Assembly: GCA_019416685.1 (NCBI GenBank)
Contig: DXWV01000018.1
Coordinates: forward strand, 683 to 24,166
From: Bacteroides sp.
Lineage (GTDB): Bacteria > Bacteroidota > Bacteroidia > Bacteroidales > Bacteroidaceae
Reading direction: 5' to 3'
DNA: 23,484 bases
A program made the translations under genes and the position numbers. The notes under the pieces were generated by a model. That model was not told the DNA's origin and made no database searches. It saw only the letters and a list, made by a program, of their open reading frames with translations. Shown piece after piece: positions 22,887-23,484 of this stretch. Numbering within the stretch: the first letter of the stretch is position 1; every line of letters begins with the position of its first letter.

Positions 22887-23285
22887 ATGGAAAATGAATC
22901 AACAACAGACTTCCGTCCGCTAATACTGGTGGCAGAAGACGATGACAGTAATTTCAAATTGATAAAGGCGATCATAGGAAAGAAATGTGATATCTTATGG
23001 GCTAAAAACGGAGAGGAAATAGTGAAGTTGTTCAATGAGAATCGTGGCAAAGCTGCAGCGATACTTATGGATATTAAAATGCCGATAATGACTGGTTTGG
23101 ACGCAACAGTGATTATACGTAAAGAGGATCAGAATATACCTATTATAATGCAGACTGCATATGCATTCAGTTCCGATAAAGAAAATGCAATGAAATGTGG
23201 AGCTACAGAGGTATTGGTGAAACCCATTACATTGAGTATTTTGAGGAATTGTCTGACTAGTTATTTTCCGGATTTGAAGTGGTAA
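22887..23285 (+). CDS. Single-domain response regulator (CheY-like receiver)
   Basis: A 132-residue protein that is a receiver domain and nothing more. The acidic pocket is in LVAEDDDSN (Glu17, Asp18, Asp19). The phosphoacceptor is Asp62 in LMDIKMPIMTG, the switch threonine is Thr90 in MQTAYAF, and the conserved lysine is Lys112 in VLVKPI. All residues needed for phosphorylation are present and there is no DNA-binding output domain. The MDIxMPxMxG form is common in receivers fused to or partnered with hybrid kinases. I chose the ATG at 22887. A GTG at 22860 in the same frame adds nine residues unlike the family. No kinase gene is in the window, so its partner is elsewhere. A terminator-like hairpin follows. 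Confidence 0.92.
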   Translation: MENESTTDFRPLILVAEDDDSNFKLIKAIIGKKCDILWAKNGEEIVKLFNENRGKAAAILMDIKMPIMTGLDATVIIRKEDQNIPIIMQTAYAFSSDKENAMKCGATEVLVKPITLSILRNCLTSYFPDLKW

Positions 23286-23340
23286 ATGAAATAGGTTGCC
23301 TTATATAGGGCAGCTGGATTTTATAACTTGCATTGTAAAT

Positions 23341-23389
23341 ATGAGCTACAAGTAGAATGGTATGTATTCACTTGTAGCTCATGTTTTAT
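23341..23389 (+). terminator. Intrinsic terminator after the response regulator gene
   Basis: Arms at 23341-23353 and 23370-23382 are perfectly complementary over 13 bp, with a 16-nt loop, followed by GTTTTAT. It lies 55 nt after the stop. Confidence 0.7.
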
Positions 23390-23392
23390 AAG

Positions 23393-23426
23393 ATTGTACA
23401 CTTATGCATGACAATATTGTACACTT
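23393..23426. repeat. 11-nt direct repeat near the window end
   Basis: ATTGTACACTT occurs at 23393-23403 and 23416-23426, an offset of 23 nt, or about two helical turns. It may be a paired binding site upstream of a gene beyond the window. No other copy was noticed. Confidence 0.4.
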
Positions 23427-23484
23427 TAGTATAACAAGAATGGTTCTTCTTCAATTTAGTTGAAAAAGACATGTTCCATCACCA

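Noticed and set aside
22676..23050. 124-codon open frame on the minus strand opposite the response regulator start
   Set aside because: It covers the promoter region and the receiver domain in antisense. The receiver has every conserved residue.
1..23484. tRNA, rRNA, insertion sequence or prophage genes
   Set aside because: No cloverleaf-like or rRNA-like sequence, transposase, integrase or phage structural gene was seen. The ORF6N stub is the only possible trace of a mobile element.

Overview
The window reads as chromosomal DNA of a Bacteroides-type bacterium (order Bacteroidales). Four things point there: repeated TAnnTTTG promoter -7 boxes, the absence of strong Shine-Dalgarno sequences, Bacteroidales-style proteins (M64 peptidase, RsmF-like methyltransferase, paired ExbD proteins, DUF6249/DUF5056-like membrane proteins), and moderate G+C. 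The species cannot be named from sequence alone.

Layout. 1-1680 (+): tail of a TonB-energising operon, with a four-helix membrane protein and two ExbD/TolR proteins, closed by a strong terminator. 1707-3558 (-): a secreted M64 metallopeptidase followed by a GNAT acetyltransferase. 3709-4188 (+): an Lrp/AsnC regulator. 4210-6973 (-): folA, thyA and a secreted phospholipase D/cardiolipin-synthase-like protein, transcribed cls-like > thyA > folA. 7333-8826 (-): a tight module of membrane protein, ECF sigma factor and small membrane protein, with a terminator. 8936-8989 (+): a short remnant of an ORF6N-domain gene. 9089-10591 (+): an RsmF-like rRNA methyltransferase. 10632-11447 (-): a lipoprotein of unknown function. 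11542-17811 (-): a heavy-metal efflux locus made of a His-rich membrane protein, a His-rich periplasmic adaptor, an HME-family RND pump and a TolC-like outer membrane protein. 18129-20797 (+): a small lipoprotein and a subtilisin-like protease whose reading frame is broken near its C-terminus. 21042-22679 (-): an ABC-F ATPase. 22887-23285 (+): a single-domain response regulator.

How the genes work together. The ExbD operon would power TonB-dependent outer membrane uptake. ThyA and FolA form the classic dTMP/tetrahydrofolate cycle. The efflux locus forms a complete tripartite pump with extra histidine-rich metal-binding segments. The sigma module looks like a membrane-sensing regulatory unit.

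The most unusual signal is a set of degenerate repeats with a 7-nt period, mostly arranged as inverted arms, at four places: on both sides of thyA, between the efflux adaptor and pump genes, and inside the rsmF-like reading frame, where the repeat is translated. Other points of interest are the frameshifted S8 protease with a T9SS-like C-terminal domain, an adaptor gene whose lipoprotein signal peptide extends upstream of its first ATG, a perfect palindrome upstream of that gene, and the ORF6N remnant.
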